Positions 16,432-25,192 are shown, numbered from the stretch's first letter. The stretch: DNA of 64,000 nucleotides from Duganella zoogloeoides (GCF_034479515.1 NZ_CP140152.1:2914001-2978000); one strand, 5' to 3'. A program made the numbers and translations. The notes: generated from the letters alone by a model not told the origin.

Positions 16432-17235
16432 ATGTCGGTGCAGCAACGCAACAACGTCCATTGTCACGGCGATGGGGAACACACGATCATGTTCGTCCAT
16501 GGCTATGGTTGCGACCAGACCATGTGGCGTTTCATCCACCCGGCATACAGCCGGCGCTACAAGATCATCCTGCTGGACCTGACCGGCCACGGTGGCTCCG
16601 ACCTGTCCGCCTACGACCGCAATAAATACGCCGACCTGTACGGCCATGCCGAAGACATGCTTGAGATTATCGAACTCTATGCGAAAGGCAAGGTGATTTT
16701 TGTCGGGCACTCGGTGAGCGCCATGATCGGCCTGCTGGCCTCGATACAGCGCCCCGAGCGTTTCGCCGCGCAGGTGATGGTGGGGCCGTCACCCTGCTAC
16801 ATCAACGATGGCGATTACGTCGGGGGTTTCAATGCGGAAGACATCCAACAACTGCTCAAGCTGATCGACGACAATTATTTGGCCTGGGTCCGGCACATGG
16901 CGCCAGCCATCATGGGCGCGCCAAACCAGCCGCAGCTCACGCGCGAACTGCTCACGCGCCTCGAGCATAACGATCCCGAGATCGCCCGCCATTTCGCCCG
17001 CGTGACGTTTACCGCCGACCACCGTGCGGACCTGGTCAAGTCGACCATTCCGTCACTGGTCCTGCAATGCAGCGACGATCTGGTGGCGCCGCGCGAGGTG
17101 GGCGACTACCTGCGCGACCACCTGCCGCTCTCGACCGTAAAGGTGATCAGCAACGTGGGCCATTGCCCGCATTTGAGCGCCCCCGAGGACAGCTCGAACT
17201 ATATCGACGCCTTCCTCGACGACATCGGCTATTGA
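16432..17235 (+). CDS. RsbQ-like alpha/beta hydrolase
   Basis: This encodes 267 residues from the ATG at 16432, chosen for the strong AAGGAGAT 8 bp upstream; a longer frame from 16300 has no RBS. It is a cytoplasmic alpha/beta hydrolase with nucleophile Ser94 in FVGHSVSAMIG, the acid in LQCSDDLVAP and His in NVGHCPHLS. FVHGYGCDQTMW and VMVGPSPCYINDGDYVGGF match Bacillus subtilis RsbQ block by block. RsbQ works with the PAS phosphatase RsbP in energy-stress signalling, and related plant proteins (KAI2, D14) are small-molecule receptors. No RsbP-like gene lies nearby, so the partner and ligand are unknown. It is convergent with, and overlaps by 7 bp, the ankyrin gene. Confidence 0.85.
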   Translation: MSVQQRNNVHCHGDGEHTIMFVHGYGCDQTMWRFIHPAYSRRYKIILLDLTGHGGSDLSAYDRNKYADLYGHAEDMLEIIELYAKGKVIFVGHSVSAMIGLLASIQRPERFAAQVMVGPSPCYINDGDYVGGFNAEDIQQLLKLIDDNYLAWVRHMAPAIMGAPNQPQLTRELLTRLEHNDPEIARHFARVTFTADHRADLVKSTIPSLVLQCSDDLVAPREVGDYLRDHLPLSTVKVISNVGHCPHLSAPEDSSNYIDAFLDDIGY

Positions 17236-17897
17236 GGTTTGATGCCCTTGGCCGCCAGGTGGGCGTCGATGGCCTTGGCGATCCACGGCTTGTCGGCCTT
17301 GCGCGCGAAGTCCGAAGCCGTCAGGTGAAAGCCGCCATCCTTGAGGGTCGCATTGGCCCCGCGTACGAGCAGCACCTTGACCGCGTCTTCCTGCCCTTCG
17401 CGTGCGGCCATCATCAGCGGCGTCATGCCTGAAGGCGACTCGGCATCGATCTGCGCCTTGTGGTCGAGCAGCAAGTTGGTGATCTCGGCGCTGCCGCCCG
17501 CCGCCGCGTAGTGCAAGGCGGTCCAGCCGGACTGGTTGACCTTGGCGCCGCGCCGTAGCAGGTCGATCACCAGTGGCTGGTTCTTGCGGTACGCAGCCAT
17601 CATCAGGGCCGTGTTGCCGTTCGGCGCTTTCGCTTCGAGGTCGATGCCCTTCTGGTCCATCAAGACCGTGGCGGCGGCGTTGGCGTCGTTGCGGATGGCA
17701 ACGATCAGCGCCGTTTCGCCGCCCAGGTCGCGTGCATTGGGATTGACGCCGGCCGCCAGCGACTTTTTCACGCTGTTGGCGCGGTCCTGCTCCACCGCGC
17801 GGAACAGGTCCACCTCGCCAGGCGGCAATGCTGCTGCCAGCGCCGGTCCGGACAACATCAAGGCAACGCTGGCCAACAGCCAGTGACGGCGTTTCAT
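17229..17897 (-). CDS. Exported ankyrin-repeat protein
   Basis: This 222-residue protein has a signal peptide (MKRRHWLLASVALMLSGPALA), so it is probably periplasmic. Five ankyrin repeats follow, recognisable as GGETALIVAIRNDANAAATV, GNTALMMAAYRKNQPLVIDL, GWTALHYAAAGGSAEITNLL and GMTPLMMAAREGQEDAVKVL plus a degenerate last copy. Ankyrin repeats bind other proteins; the partner is unknown. Its start codon overlaps the tatD stop by 1 bp, making it the last gene of the mltG-to-tatD unit. Confidence 0.87.
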   Translation of the reverse strand: MKRRHWLLASVALMLSGPALAAALPPGEVDLFRAVEQDRANSVKKSLAAGVNPNARDLGGETALIVAIRNDANAAATVLMDQKGIDLEAKAPNGNTALMMAAYRKNQPLVIDLLRRGAKVNQSGWTALHYAAAGGSAEITNLLLDHKAQIDAESPSGMTPLMMAAREGQEDAVKVLLVRGANATLKDGGFHLTASDFARKADKPWIAKAIDAHLAAKGIKPQ

Positions 17898-18682
17898 CAG
17901 GCGGCCTCTTTGACGTTGAACAGTTTGAAGAAATTGGCCGACGTCTGCGCTGCAACCTCTTCCACCGGGATACCTTTGAGCCTGGCGATGTACTCGCCCA
18001 CGTGGGCGACATAGCCCGGCTCGTTGGTGCGGCCGCGGAACGGCACCGGCGCCAGGTACGGCGAATCGGTCTCGATCAGCATGCGTTCGAGCGGCACCTC
18101 CAAAGCCACGGCCTGCAACTCCTTGGCGCTTTTAAATGTGACGATGCCCGAGAACGAGATATAAAAGCCCAGTTCGATGGCGGCGCGCGCCACTTCCAGC
18201 GATTCGGTAAAGCAGTGCATCACGCCGGCGACGCCGCCGGCCTCCGGTGCGGCGCCTTCCTCGCGCAGGATGCGGATGGTGTCTTCACTGGCGCTGCGGG
18301 TGTGGATGATCAGCGGCTTGCGGGTAATGCGCGACGCCCGGATGTGGGTGCGAAAGCGCTCGCGCTGCCATTCCAGGTCGCCTTCCAGGCGGTAATAGTC
18401 GAGGCCGGTCTCGCCGATGGCAATGATCTTCGGATCGTCGGCCAGCGCGACCAGTTGTTCGACGGTGGGTTCGGGCGTGTCCTCGTAGTCCGGATGCACG
18501 CCCACCGACGCATAGATGTGCGGATACTGGTGGGCCAGCGCCAGCACCTGCGGAAAGTCCGGCAGGTCCACCGACACGCACAAGGCGTGGGTGACGCCGT
18601 TGTCGGCCATCTTGGCCAGGATCTCGGGCATGCGAGCAGCCAGCTCGGGGAAATTGATGTGGCAGTGGGAATCGATATACAT
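17897..18682 (-). CDS. TatD-family metal-dependent hydrolase (YcfH type)
   Basis: This 261-residue TIM-barrel hydrolase carries the metal ligands expected of TatD DNases: HxH in DSHCHINF at the N-terminus, Glu in IAIGETGLDYYRL, His in PLIIHTRSA, His in GVMHCFTES and Asp in IETDSPYLAP. The position downstream of holB and pilZ is that of ycfH in proteobacteria. Likely a 3'-5' exonuclease or deoxyribonuclease acting in the cytoplasm; in vivo substrate is not settled for the family. It overlaps the ankyrin gene by 1 bp and lies 24 bp after pilZ. Confidence 0.92.
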   Translation of the reverse strand: MYIDSHCHINFPELAARMPEILAKMADNGVTHALCVSVDLPDFPQVLALAHQYPHIYASVGVHPDYEDTPEPTVEQLVALADDPKIIAIGETGLDYYRLEGDLEWQRERFRTHIRASRITRKPLIIHTRSASEDTIRILREEGAAPEAGGVAGVMHCFTESLEVARAAIELGFYISFSGIVTFKSAKELQAVALEVPLERMLIETDSPYLAPVPFRGRTNEPGYVAHVGEYIARLKGIPVEEVAAQTSANFFKLFNVKEAA

Positions 18683-18706
18683 GGTGCGATTGTACCGCGA
18701 GCAGCG

Positions 18707-19093
18707 TTACAAGGTGTGCGTGGCGCGGGCCGAGCGCAGCGCCGGCCCCAGGATATCCTCGATGCGCTGGCGCAGCTTCTGGCCGCCTTCGTCATCCGGG
18801 AAGTGGATGCCCACGCCCTGCGCCTTGTCGTGGTGGGCACCCGCCGGCGTGATCCAGGCCACCCGGCCCGCTACCTGGTATTTTTCGGGCTCGTCCATCA
18901 GGGTCAGCGCCAGGAACAGCTCGTCGCCGAGCTTGTACGGCTGCTTGGTGGCGAGGAACAGGCCGCCGTGCTTGAGGAACGGCATGTACGCGGCATACAG
19001 CGCCGCCTTCTCGCGGATCGCCAGCGACAGCACCGTCGGCCGGCCGGGCAAGCCCGGGGCGGCGGTGGAATCGAAGTGGCTGTCAGCGGGCAT
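18707..19093 (-). CDS. PilZ domain protein
   Basis: This 128-residue single-domain protein corresponds to the PilZ/YcgR-like domain next to holB in many beta- and gammaproteobacteria. VLSLAIREKAALYAAYMPFL is followed by GGLFLATKQPYKLGDELFLA, VAGRVAWITP and GVGIHF. The RxxxR c-di-GMP motif is not clear at the N-terminus, as in the type IV pilus PilZ of Pseudomonas, which does not bind the nucleotide. A role in type IV pilus assembly is the best inference. It sits 10 bp after holB in the same operon. Confidence 0.88.
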   Translation of the reverse strand: MPADSHFDSTAAPGLPGRPTVLSLAIREKAALYAAYMPFLKHGGLFLATKQPYKLGDELFLALTLMDEPEKYQVAGRVAWITPAGAHHDKAQGVGIHFPDDEGGQKLRQRIEDILGPALRSARATHTL

Positions 19094-19103
19094 GGTCGAT
19101 CTC

Positions 19104-20141
19104 TCAGTGGCTGCAGGCGGCGGTATAGTCGAGCAACATATCCTCCAAAAACAGCTTCGGCGACAGCGGGTGGTCCGACGTGGCGCGGCGGTCGTTGACG
19201 CCCTTGATCACCGCCAGCAGCCGGCTGATGTGAATTTTATCGGCCAGGCTGCCCAATTCGCGCTGATAGCGTGGATAGTAACGCACGTTGCCCGCCAGCT
19301 TGAGCGCACACACATCATACAGCCACCGCTGCAACCATGACACCTGCGCCGTGAGCGGCACTTTTTGCAGCTTGTCGGCCACTTTCAGGGCGCCTTCCAC
19401 GCTGGGGCGGGCCAGCAGTTGCAGCAGGGTTTCCAGGTCGTCGCGGTTGCCTGATTCGGCCTGGGCCAAGGCCGCCAGCGGCGCCCCGCCCTGCTCGCGC
19501 AGCCAGCTGTCGGCGTCCGCGACGTTTTGCTGCTTGAGCCAGGCCAGCGCCTGGTCGTGCGACGGCATCGGCATGGCAAATTTGCGGCAGCGCGACAGGA
19601 TGGTGGGCAGCAGGCGATCGAGACTGTTGGATGCCAGCAGGAACACGGTGCCCGCTGGCGGTTCCTCCAGGGTTTTCAGCAAGGCGTTGGACGCCGGCAT
19701 ATTCAGCGCCTCGGCCGGATACAGCACCACCACGCGCAGGCCGGCGCGGTGGGTGGAAACATTCATGAAATCGGCCAGGTTGCGGATCTGCTCGATCTTG
19801 ATTTCTTTCGATGGCGTCTTGGTGGACTTGGCCGCCTTTTTGCCGCCATCGCCCTCCCCTTCCTCGCCCTCGGGCGGCTCGTCTTCGAGCGCTTCAGGCC
19901 GCACGCGGCGGTAATCGGGGTGATTGTGCTGGGCGAACCAGCCGCATGACGCGCACTGGCCACAGGCATGACCGTCGGCGCGCACGGCCTCGCACAGCAG
20001 CCCCTGGGCGAAGCGCTCGATAAAGTCGGCCTTGCCGATGCCGGCCGCGCCATGGAACAGGATCGCGTGCGGCAGGCGCTGGCGCAACTGCTGCAATTGT
20101 TGCCAGGATTCTTGCTGCCAGGGATAAATGGAATCGCTCAT
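19104..20141 (-). CDS. holB: DNA polymerase III subunit delta'
   Basis: This 345-residue AAA+ clamp-loader subunit has a P-loop-like GAAGIGKADF near residue 30 and a zinc-binding cluster CGQCASCGWF. The core EIKIEQIRNLADFM and sensor-type NALLKTLEEPPAGTVFLLAS and TILSRCRKF are typical. A charged insert (PEGEEGEGDGGKKAAKSTKT) of ~25 residues separates the zinc cluster from the core and probably forms a surface loop. In related genomes holB directly follows tmk; here ~1.9 kb of other sequence lies between them. It heads the holB-pilZ-tatD-ankyrin unit. Confidence 0.92.
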   Translation of the reverse strand: MSDSIYPWQQESWQQLQQLRQRLPHAILFHGAAGIGKADFIERFAQGLLCEAVRADGHACGQCASCGWFAQHNHPDYRRVRPEALEDEPPEGEEGEGDGGKKAAKSTKTPSKEIKIEQIRNLADFMNVSTHRAGLRVVVLYPAEALNMPASNALLKTLEEPPAGTVFLLASNSLDRLLPTILSRCRKFAMPMPSHDQALAWLKQQNVADADSWLREQGGAPLAALAQAESGNRDDLETLLQLLARPSVEGALKVADKLQKVPLTAQVSWLQRWLYDVCALKLAGNVRYYPRYQRELGSLADKIHISRLLAVIKGVNDRRATSDHPLSPKLFLEDMLLDYTAACSH

Positions 20142-20254
20142 TCTTGGTATTGTGTTTTAAATCATGCGCATAAGCAAAGTAAAGATACTCCGCGCGGGTG
20201 AGCGATTGTACGCCACCGGGCGCCGTTTGCTTACTTTCTCTTTCTTACTTTCTC

Positions 20255-20992
20255 ATGGGCAAAATGGTGTTCTATGCATCGATTCCGGCATCCACCGCCC
20301 AGCGCCTTACGGCCAGTTTCCACGACGCCCTGCCGCCGATCGATATCGACCAGGCGCCGCTGGTGTCGGAGGGCAGGGCTTTGCAGGCGATGCAGAAGCG
20401 ACTGTCCGACATCGCCTCGCTTGGGTCGCAAGTGCGGGTGGGGCCGGCCGGTCAAACAACTGGTGCGCGACAAGCTGGTGTGGGTGGCCCTTTTCGAGCA
20501 TAGCGGTTTCTTCAAATGGTTTGCCGACGGCGGCACGCCCGGCTACCTGACCGTCCACGCGCACGATCGGCGGACGTGCAACTGGTGATGGAACTCAATG
20601 GCAAGCCGCTCGGGCTGCGCTACCTGCTGTCAGCCTATTTCGGTGACCACGTCGAGCGCCACGCCTACCTGTCGGGCCGGGCCACGGTGGGCCTGATCGA
20701 TTTCGAGCCGGAAATCGATGATGACGGCGTGCCATATTTCGTCGGCACCACGTACGAGCACAAGGTGGGCTTCTCCGGCAGCGAATCGACCGGCATCGTC
20801 ACCGTCAATGCTGTCACTGGCGCCGTGGTGCGCTACAAGCCTATCGCTAAGCCCTGTTCTACAACTGTCATATTCAACCTAACCGTACAGGCAATCGCTG
20901 CTCATTCGACATTGTCAGCTGAAATGTACTACCCGGCGCGGCGGGACACCAGCCCAGAGCCAAGGCTCTCCGTACAGCCCTCTCAACGATAG
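20255..20992 (+). pseudogene. Frameshifted, truncated remnant of an unknown conserved protein
   Basis: Protein-like sequence continues across three frame segments. KMVFYASIPASTAQRLTASF to SLGSQVRVG is read first. The frame then shifts near 20440 to PVKQLVRDKLVWVALFEHSG and HDALF-like text up to about 20565, then returns to ADVQLVMELNGKPLGLRYLL and IDFEPEIDDDGVPYFVGTTY. Coding character ends around VTGAVVRY (20836), after which the frame merely runs antisense to the next gene. The N-terminal membrane part expected of a full protein is absent or short. Two opposite frameshifts ~130 bp apart plus loss of the 3' end indicate a decayed gene, although two sequencing errors cannot be excluded. Function unknown. 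Confidence 0.65.
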
Positions 20993-21212
20993 CGGGGGAA
21001 ACAATGCTAGCTTCAGCACACATCCAATTGTCTGGACGTGCCGAATCCAGACAAACCAGCAGGGTCGTTCGAGCTCCGTGCTCCAATTCAACGGCAAAGC
21101 TCATATTTTGTTGCGCTAATGCTTGGGAGTACGTCGGACGCGGCCTTACCATCCACCGATATGCCGTGGAATCTATAACAATCCGACGACTTCCTTTTTG
21201 CGGGATTGACAC
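20874..21212 (-). CDS. Small conserved-looking protein in the tmk-holB insertion
   Basis: This encodes 112 residues from a GTG at 21210-21212 with GAGGAA 8 bp upstream. RIVIDSTAYRWMVRPRPTYS, FAVELEHGARTTLLVCLDSA, and IVERAVRRALALGWCPAAPG followed by a beta end make a plausible compact alpha/beta fold. It resembles short hypothetical proteins built as 'beta strand, Y-R-W-x-V/I-R, E-L, helix with ALxxGW' but has no assigned function. It overlaps the 3' end of the remnant gene on the other strand, consistent with having replaced that gene's missing end. Its neighbours are the AAA ATPase upstream and holB downstream. Confidence 0.65.
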   Translation of the reverse strand: MSIPQKGSRRIVIDSTAYRWMVRPRPTYSQALAQQNMSFAVELEHGARTTLLVCLDSARPDNWMCAEASIVSPAIVERAVRRALALGWCPAAPGSTFQLTMSNEQRLPVRLG

Positions 21213-21282
21213 GATATTATTTCCTCTGCATGCTCATTGTGGGATGCTGCCCACAGGCCCAATAAGGCTTTTTAAGGCGCTC

Positions 21283-22029
21283 CTAATCCAGCAAAATATC
21301 CAGCATCCGCTTCGGATTGACCACGAAATCATGCATGACCTGAAAGTGCTCGGTCTCCTCGTACGTGACCTGGCGAATGCCGGTACCGGTGCACTGGTAG
21401 ATCACGGCGTCCGGGTACGCCATCAGGATCGGCGAGTGGGTGGTGATCACGAACTGGGAGCGGTCTTTCACCAGGTCGTGGATGCGGGTCAGCAGCGAGA
21501 GCTGGCGCTGCGGAGAGAGCGCTGCTTCCGGCTCGTCCAGCACGTAGAAGCCGTCGCCGCCGAAGCGGTGCATCACCAGCGAAAAGAACGACTCACCGTG
21601 CGATTGTTCGTGCAACGACTTGCCGCCATAGGAATTGATGATCGGTGGTCCGCCCCAGGGCTCGTCATCGAGCTTTTCGATTTCGGTGGCCAGGTTGAAA
21701 AAGCTTTCGGCGCGCAGGAAAAAGCCGTCTTTCGGTTGCCGTACGCCTTTCGACAGCCGCAGGTACTGGTGCAGGACCGAATGCGAAGCGCGCGTGCCAA
21801 AGCCGAAGTTGCGCGTGCCGCCCTCGGCGTTGAAACCGAACGACACCGCGATCGCCTCCATCAGCGTCGATTTACCGGAGCCGTTTTCACCAACGATGAA
21901 GGTCACCTTCGGATGCAGGTCGAGCACGTCTAGATGGCGCACGGCAGGCAGCGAGAACGGATACCGGTCGAATCCCGGCACGTCGGACACGCGCAATCCT
22001 ACCTGCGACACGAACTGGCTGGAGATCAT
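21283..22029 (-). CDS. AAA/ABC-type ATPase, single domain
   Basis: This 248-residue soluble ATPase has Walker A FIVGENGSGKSTLMEAI (about residue 50), a signature-like SYGGKSLHEQSHGESFF, Walker B GFYVLDEPEAALSP and a switch His in FVITTHSP. This is the AAA_15/AAA_21 type of predicted ATP-binding protein, close to the ATPase halves of OLD, RecF-like and anti-phage proteins, but it has no nuclease or partner domain of its own. GGAG precedes the ATG. It lies 42 bp after tmk on the same strand inside the segment that separates tmk from holB. No specific role can be assigned. Confidence 0.85.
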   Translation of the reverse strand: MISSQFVSQVGLRVSDVPGFDRYPFSLPAVRHLDVLDLHPKVTFIVGENGSGKSTLMEAIAVSFGFNAEGGTRNFGFGTRASHSVLHQYLRLSKGVRQPKDGFFLRAESFFNLATEIEKLDDEPWGGPPIINSYGGKSLHEQSHGESFFSLVMHRFGGDGFYVLDEPEAALSPQRQLSLLTRIHDLVKDRSQFVITTHSPILMAYPDAVIYQCTGTGIRQVTYEETEHFQVMHDFVVNPKRMLDILLD

Positions 22030-22071
22030 GGTTGGCTCCGTGGGCGTGGGCGTGGGCTGCGGGATCTGCGG

Positions 22072-22707
22072 CTAGCGCTGCGCCAGCAGATCGTCGAGGA
22101 TGCCGGTGATCTCCACCTCGATCTCGGCAATGGTGCGGGTGGCATCGACCAGGCGGAAGCGCTGCGGGAACTGCGCGGCGCGGCGCAGGTATTCGTTGCG
22201 GGTGGCGGCAAAGAAATCGGTCTTTTCCTGTTCGAACTTGTCGAGCGTGCGGGTGGCGTCCAGCCGCGCACGCGCCACGTCCAGTGGCACATCGAACAGC
22301 AGCGTCAGGTCAGGCTGCAGGTGCGGGTGCACCCACTGCTCGAGCGCGTCCAGCTTGGCCAGGTCCATGCCGCGGCCGCCGCCCTGGTAGGCAAAGCTGG
22401 CATCCGTAAACCGGTCGGAAATCACCCAGGCGCCGCGCGCCAGCGCCGGTGCGATTACCTGTGCAATATGTTCGCGACGGCTGGCAAACATCAGCAATGC
22501 TTCGGTTTCCAGGTGCATGGTTTCGTGCAGCACCAGTTCGCGCAGCTTTTCGCCGAGCTGGGTGCCGCCCGGTTCGCGCGAGCTCACCAGGTCGATGCCA
22601 CGGTCTTGCAGGTACTTGCTGACAAACGCGATATGCGTGGACTTGCCGGCGCCGTCGATGCCTTCGAAGGTAATGAATTTGTTGTTGCGGATACTGGAAT
22701 CGGTCAT
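22072..22707 (-). CDS. tmk: Thymidylate kinase
   Basis: This 211-residue P-loop kinase phosphorylates dTMP to dTDP. Motifs are [14 protein letters not shown] (Walker A), [14 protein letters not shown] with the DR(Y/F) element [19 protein letters not shown], and the LID region [17 protein letters not shown]. Length and order are standard. It begins 4 bp after the mltG stop, as in most proteobacteria. Confidence 0.95.
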   Translation of the reverse strand: MTDSSIRNNKFITFEGIDGAGKSTHIAFVSKYLQDRGIDLVSSREPGGTQLGEKLRELVLHETMHLETEALLMFASRREHIAQVIAPALARGAWVISDRFTDASFAYQGGGRGMDLAKLDALEQWVHPHLQPDLTLLFDVPLDVARARLDATRTLDKFEQEKTDFFAATRNEYLRRAAQFPQRFRLVDATRTIAEIEVEITGILDDLLAQR

Positions 22708-22711
22708 GGCT

Positions 22712-23701
22712 CTATCGTTGGTACTGGTTCACTGCCCGGTTGTGGTCGGTGAGGTTGTCTGAGAATTTGCTGGTGCCGTTGCCGCGTGCGACGAAATACA
22801 GGGCGGCGGTCTTGGCAGGCGCCATCGCGGCGGCCAGCGATTCCACGCCCGGCAGCGAGATTGGCGTGGGCGGCAGGCCGGTGCGGGTGTAGGTATTGAA
22901 CGGCGTATCGGTCTCCAGATCGCGCTTGCGGATATTGCCCTCGAACTTGAGGCCCATGCCGTAGATCACGGTCGGGTCGGTCTGCAGCATCATGCCCAGG
23001 CGCAGGCGGTTGACGAATACGGCAGCGATCATGTTGCGTTCGGACTTTTGCCCGGTCTCCTTTTCCACGATCGAGGCCATGGTCAAGGCCTCGTACGGCG
23101 TTTTGTACGGCAAGCCGGCTTCGCGCTTGGCCCAGGCTGCCTCCAGGCGCTTGATCATCATCGCATGGGCCTGGCGATAGATCTGCAATTCGCTCGAACC
23201 CTTGGCGAACAAATAGGTATCGGGGAAGAACAGGCCCTCAGGGCGCTCGTACTCGGAGCCGATCGCTTTCATCAGCTCGGTGTCGCTGAGGGTGATGGTG
23301 TCGTGCTTGAGGCCCGCATGGGCGTCGATTGCCGCGCGCATCTGGCGGAAGCTCCAGCCTTCGATGATGGTCAACTGCTCCTGCGCGAATTCGCCACGCA
23401 CCAGCTGCTCGATCAGCCGCGCCGGCGTGGTGCCGGGTTTCAGTTCATACGAGCCGGCCTTGATGCGGCTGCTCTTGCCGGTGCTGCGCGCCAGCAGGTT
23501 GAACAGCAGCGGCTGGATCGGCACGCCGGCTTCGGCGATTTGCTGGCCGACCGCGTGGGCGCCGCTGCCGGGCACGATGGTGAAAGCGATCGGTTCGGCG
23601 GCGCCGGTGAGGATGGGCGCTTGCTGCCAATACATGAAGTAACCGCCGACCGCGAGCGCGACAAGAATGCAGAGTGTGATTATTTTTTTAATAAAAGCCA
23701 T
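22712..23701 (-). CDS. mltG: Endolytic peptidoglycan transglycosylase MltG
   Basis: This 329-residue inner-membrane protein has one N-terminal helix ([19 protein letters not shown]) and a periplasmic YceG domain. The catalytic Glu sits in [20 protein letters not shown], and [11 protein letters not shown] and [11 protein letters not shown] are family blocks. It cleaves nascent glycan strands and probably sets their length. It is the first gene of the mltG-tmk unit and is divergent from ygfZ across a 179-bp gap. Confidence 0.94.
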   Translation of the reverse strand: MAFIKKIITLCILVALAVGGYFMYWQQAPILTGAAEPIAFTIVPGSGAHAVGQQIAEAGVPIQPLLFNLLARSTGKSSRIKAGSYELKPGTTPARLIEQLVRGEFAQEQLTIIEGWSFRQMRAAIDAHAGLKHDTITLSDTELMKAIGSEYERPEGLFFPDTYLFAKGSSELQIYRQAHAMMIKRLEAAWAKREAGLPYKTPYEALTMASIVEKETGQKSERNMIAAVFVNRLRLGMMLQTDPTVIYGMGLKFEGNIRKRDLETDTPFNTYTRTGLPPTPISLPGVESLAAAMAPAKTAALYFVARGNGTSKFSDNLTDHNRAVNQYQR

Positions 23702-23808
23702 TTCTACGCCATATTTGAATCAATCGACCAGCTTGCCACTTCCGGAGCCGATGCGCCAGTGTTCGGCACGCTTTTGCACCGTTGCCGACGCGATCGACGG
23801 GACATCAC

Positions 23809-23843
23809 TATAATGAGCCCGTAATGATAATGCGTAATCGTCA
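23809..23843 (+). promoter_or_regulatory. Candidate ygfZ promoter and adjacent Fur-like motif
   Basis: A consensus -10 (TATAAT, 23809-23814) has no good -35 at the right distance. Just downstream, GTAATGATAATGCGTAATCG contains two GTAAT and one GATAAT element like the Fur-like site at 9109. The second part is tentative. Confidence 0.3.
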
Positions 23844-23880
23844 CCTACATCGTCACATACGTCGCTAAATATTGGAAATT

Positions 23881-24903
23881 ATGTCATCCTGGACCGAACT
23901 GTTATCCGCCGCCGCGCCGGCGAGCCCGCTGACCACCGCCGCGCTTGCCGCCGGCTTTGTCGCACCGATCACCGACCAGGGCATCATTGCCCTCGATGGC
24001 GAGGAGTCGGCGAAGTTCCTGCATAGCCAACTGACCAACGATGTCGAACACCTCGGCGCCGACGACGTGCGCCTGGCCGGCTACTGCTCGCCCAAGGGCC
24101 GCCTGCTGGCCTCGTTCCTGATGTGGCGCAGCGCCACCACCATCTTCCTGCAACTGCCGCGCGAAATCCAGGCGCCGGTGCAAAAGCGCCTGTCGATGTT
24201 CGTGCTGCGTGCCAAGACCAAGCTGACCGACGCCACCGAACTGTCGGGCATGGAGGTGGTGCTGGGCTTTGGCGGCGACAAGGCCGAAGTCGTGCTGCAA
24301 AACTGGTTCGACACCCTGCCCGCCAAACCGTTCACCCGCATCGAGCATCCGCTGGGCACGCTGCTGCGCGTGGCCGACGCCTTCGGTGCGGCGCGGTACC
24401 AGTGGCTGATGTCGGCGGCCACTGCCGATACCATTGCCGCCGAGCTGGCTGGCAAGCTGGCCGTGGGCGGCGCCCAGGCCTGGCGCCTGGCCGAAATCCA
24501 CTCGGGCGTGCCGCAGATCGACAAGGCTACGCAAGAACAGTTCGTGCCGCAGATGGTGAATTTCGAATTGCTGGGCGCGGTCAACTTTAAAAAGGGCTGC
24601 TACCCGGGCCAGGAAATCGTCGCCCGCAGCCAGTACCTCGGCAAGCTCAAGCGCCGTACCACGCTGGTCAGCATTGCCGATCCGGCCGCAGTGGCCGGCG
24701 CCGAAGTGTTTGCCACGGCCGATCCGGAGCAGCCTTGCGGCATGATCGTCAATGCCGCACCGAACGGGCAAGGCGGCGTCGATGCACTGGTGGAAATGAA
24801 GCTGGCGGCGATCGACGCGGCGTCGGTGCGCCTCGGCTCGGCCGCAGGCCCGGCGCTGACCTTCCTGGCGCTGCCATACGTGCTGGAACCGCTCGACCTC
24901 TAG
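23881..24903 (+). CDS. ygfZ: Folate-binding protein YgfZ
   Basis: This encodes 340 residues from the ATG at 23881. YgfZ proteins bind tetrahydrofolate and help in repair or assembly of certain Fe-S enzymes such as MiaB. The hallmark motif K-G-C-Y-P-G-Q-E is present as FKKGCYPGQEIVARSQYLG, with the family's essential Cys. The upstream LDGEESAKFLHSQLTNDVEHL is the usual N-terminal block. DUF4936 and an NRDE protein follow immediately, an order common in betaproteobacteria. Confidence 0.93.
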   Translation: MSSWTELLSAAAPASPLTTAALAAGFVAPITDQGIIALDGEESAKFLHSQLTNDVEHLGADDVRLAGYCSPKGRLLASFLMWRSATTIFLQLPREIQAPVQKRLSMFVLRAKTKLTDATELSGMEVVLGFGGDKAEVVLQNWFDTLPAKPFTRIEHPLGTLLRVADAFGAARYQWLMSAATADTIAAELAGKLAVGGAQAWRLAEIHSGVPQIDKATQEQFVPQMVNFELLGAVNFKKGCYPGQEIVARSQYLGKLKRRTTLVSIADPAAVAGAEVFATADPEQPCGMIVNAAPNGQGGVDALVEMKLAAIDAASVRLGSAAGPALTFLALPYVLEPLDL

Positions 24904-24904
24904 C

Positions 24905-25192
24905 ATGGATCTCTATATTTACTACAAGGTCAGGGATGCCGACGCGGCAGCCCTGCACTCGGCAGTTGCCGCCATGCAGGCGCAACTGGCCGAACAGTTC
25001 GCCGTATCCAGCGAACTCAAACGCCGTCCGGAAGCTGACGACGGCGTGCAAACCTGGATGGAAATCTATCCGGCCGCCCCCGGCAATTTCGCCGGCACGC
25101 TGGCCGCAGCAGTGGACCGGGCCGGCCTGTCGCAGTGGATCGTCGGCGCGCGCCACCTCGAAGCGTTCGTGGATGTTGTGCCATGTGCCTGA
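24905..25192 (+). CDS. DUF4936 family protein
   Basis: This 95-residue cytoplasmic protein starts MDLYIYYKVRDADAAALHSA and has the central RRPEADDGVQTWMEIYPAAP and final GARHLEAFVDV strands of DUF4936. It looks like a small ferredoxin-like alpha/beta fold and resembles stress-responsive Dabb domains in length. It starts 1 bp after ygfZ and overlaps the NRDE gene by 10 bp, so it belongs to the ygfZ unit. No function is established for the family. Confidence 0.85.
   Translation: MDLYIYYKVRDADAAALHSAVAAMQAQLAEQFAVSSELKRRPEADDGVQTWMEIYPAAPGNFAGTLAAAVDRAGLSQWIVGARHLEAFVDVVPCA

Noticed and set aside
22038..22060. GTGGGC microrepeat near the ATPase start
   Set aside because: Only about three short copies, within the expectation for GC-rich DNA.
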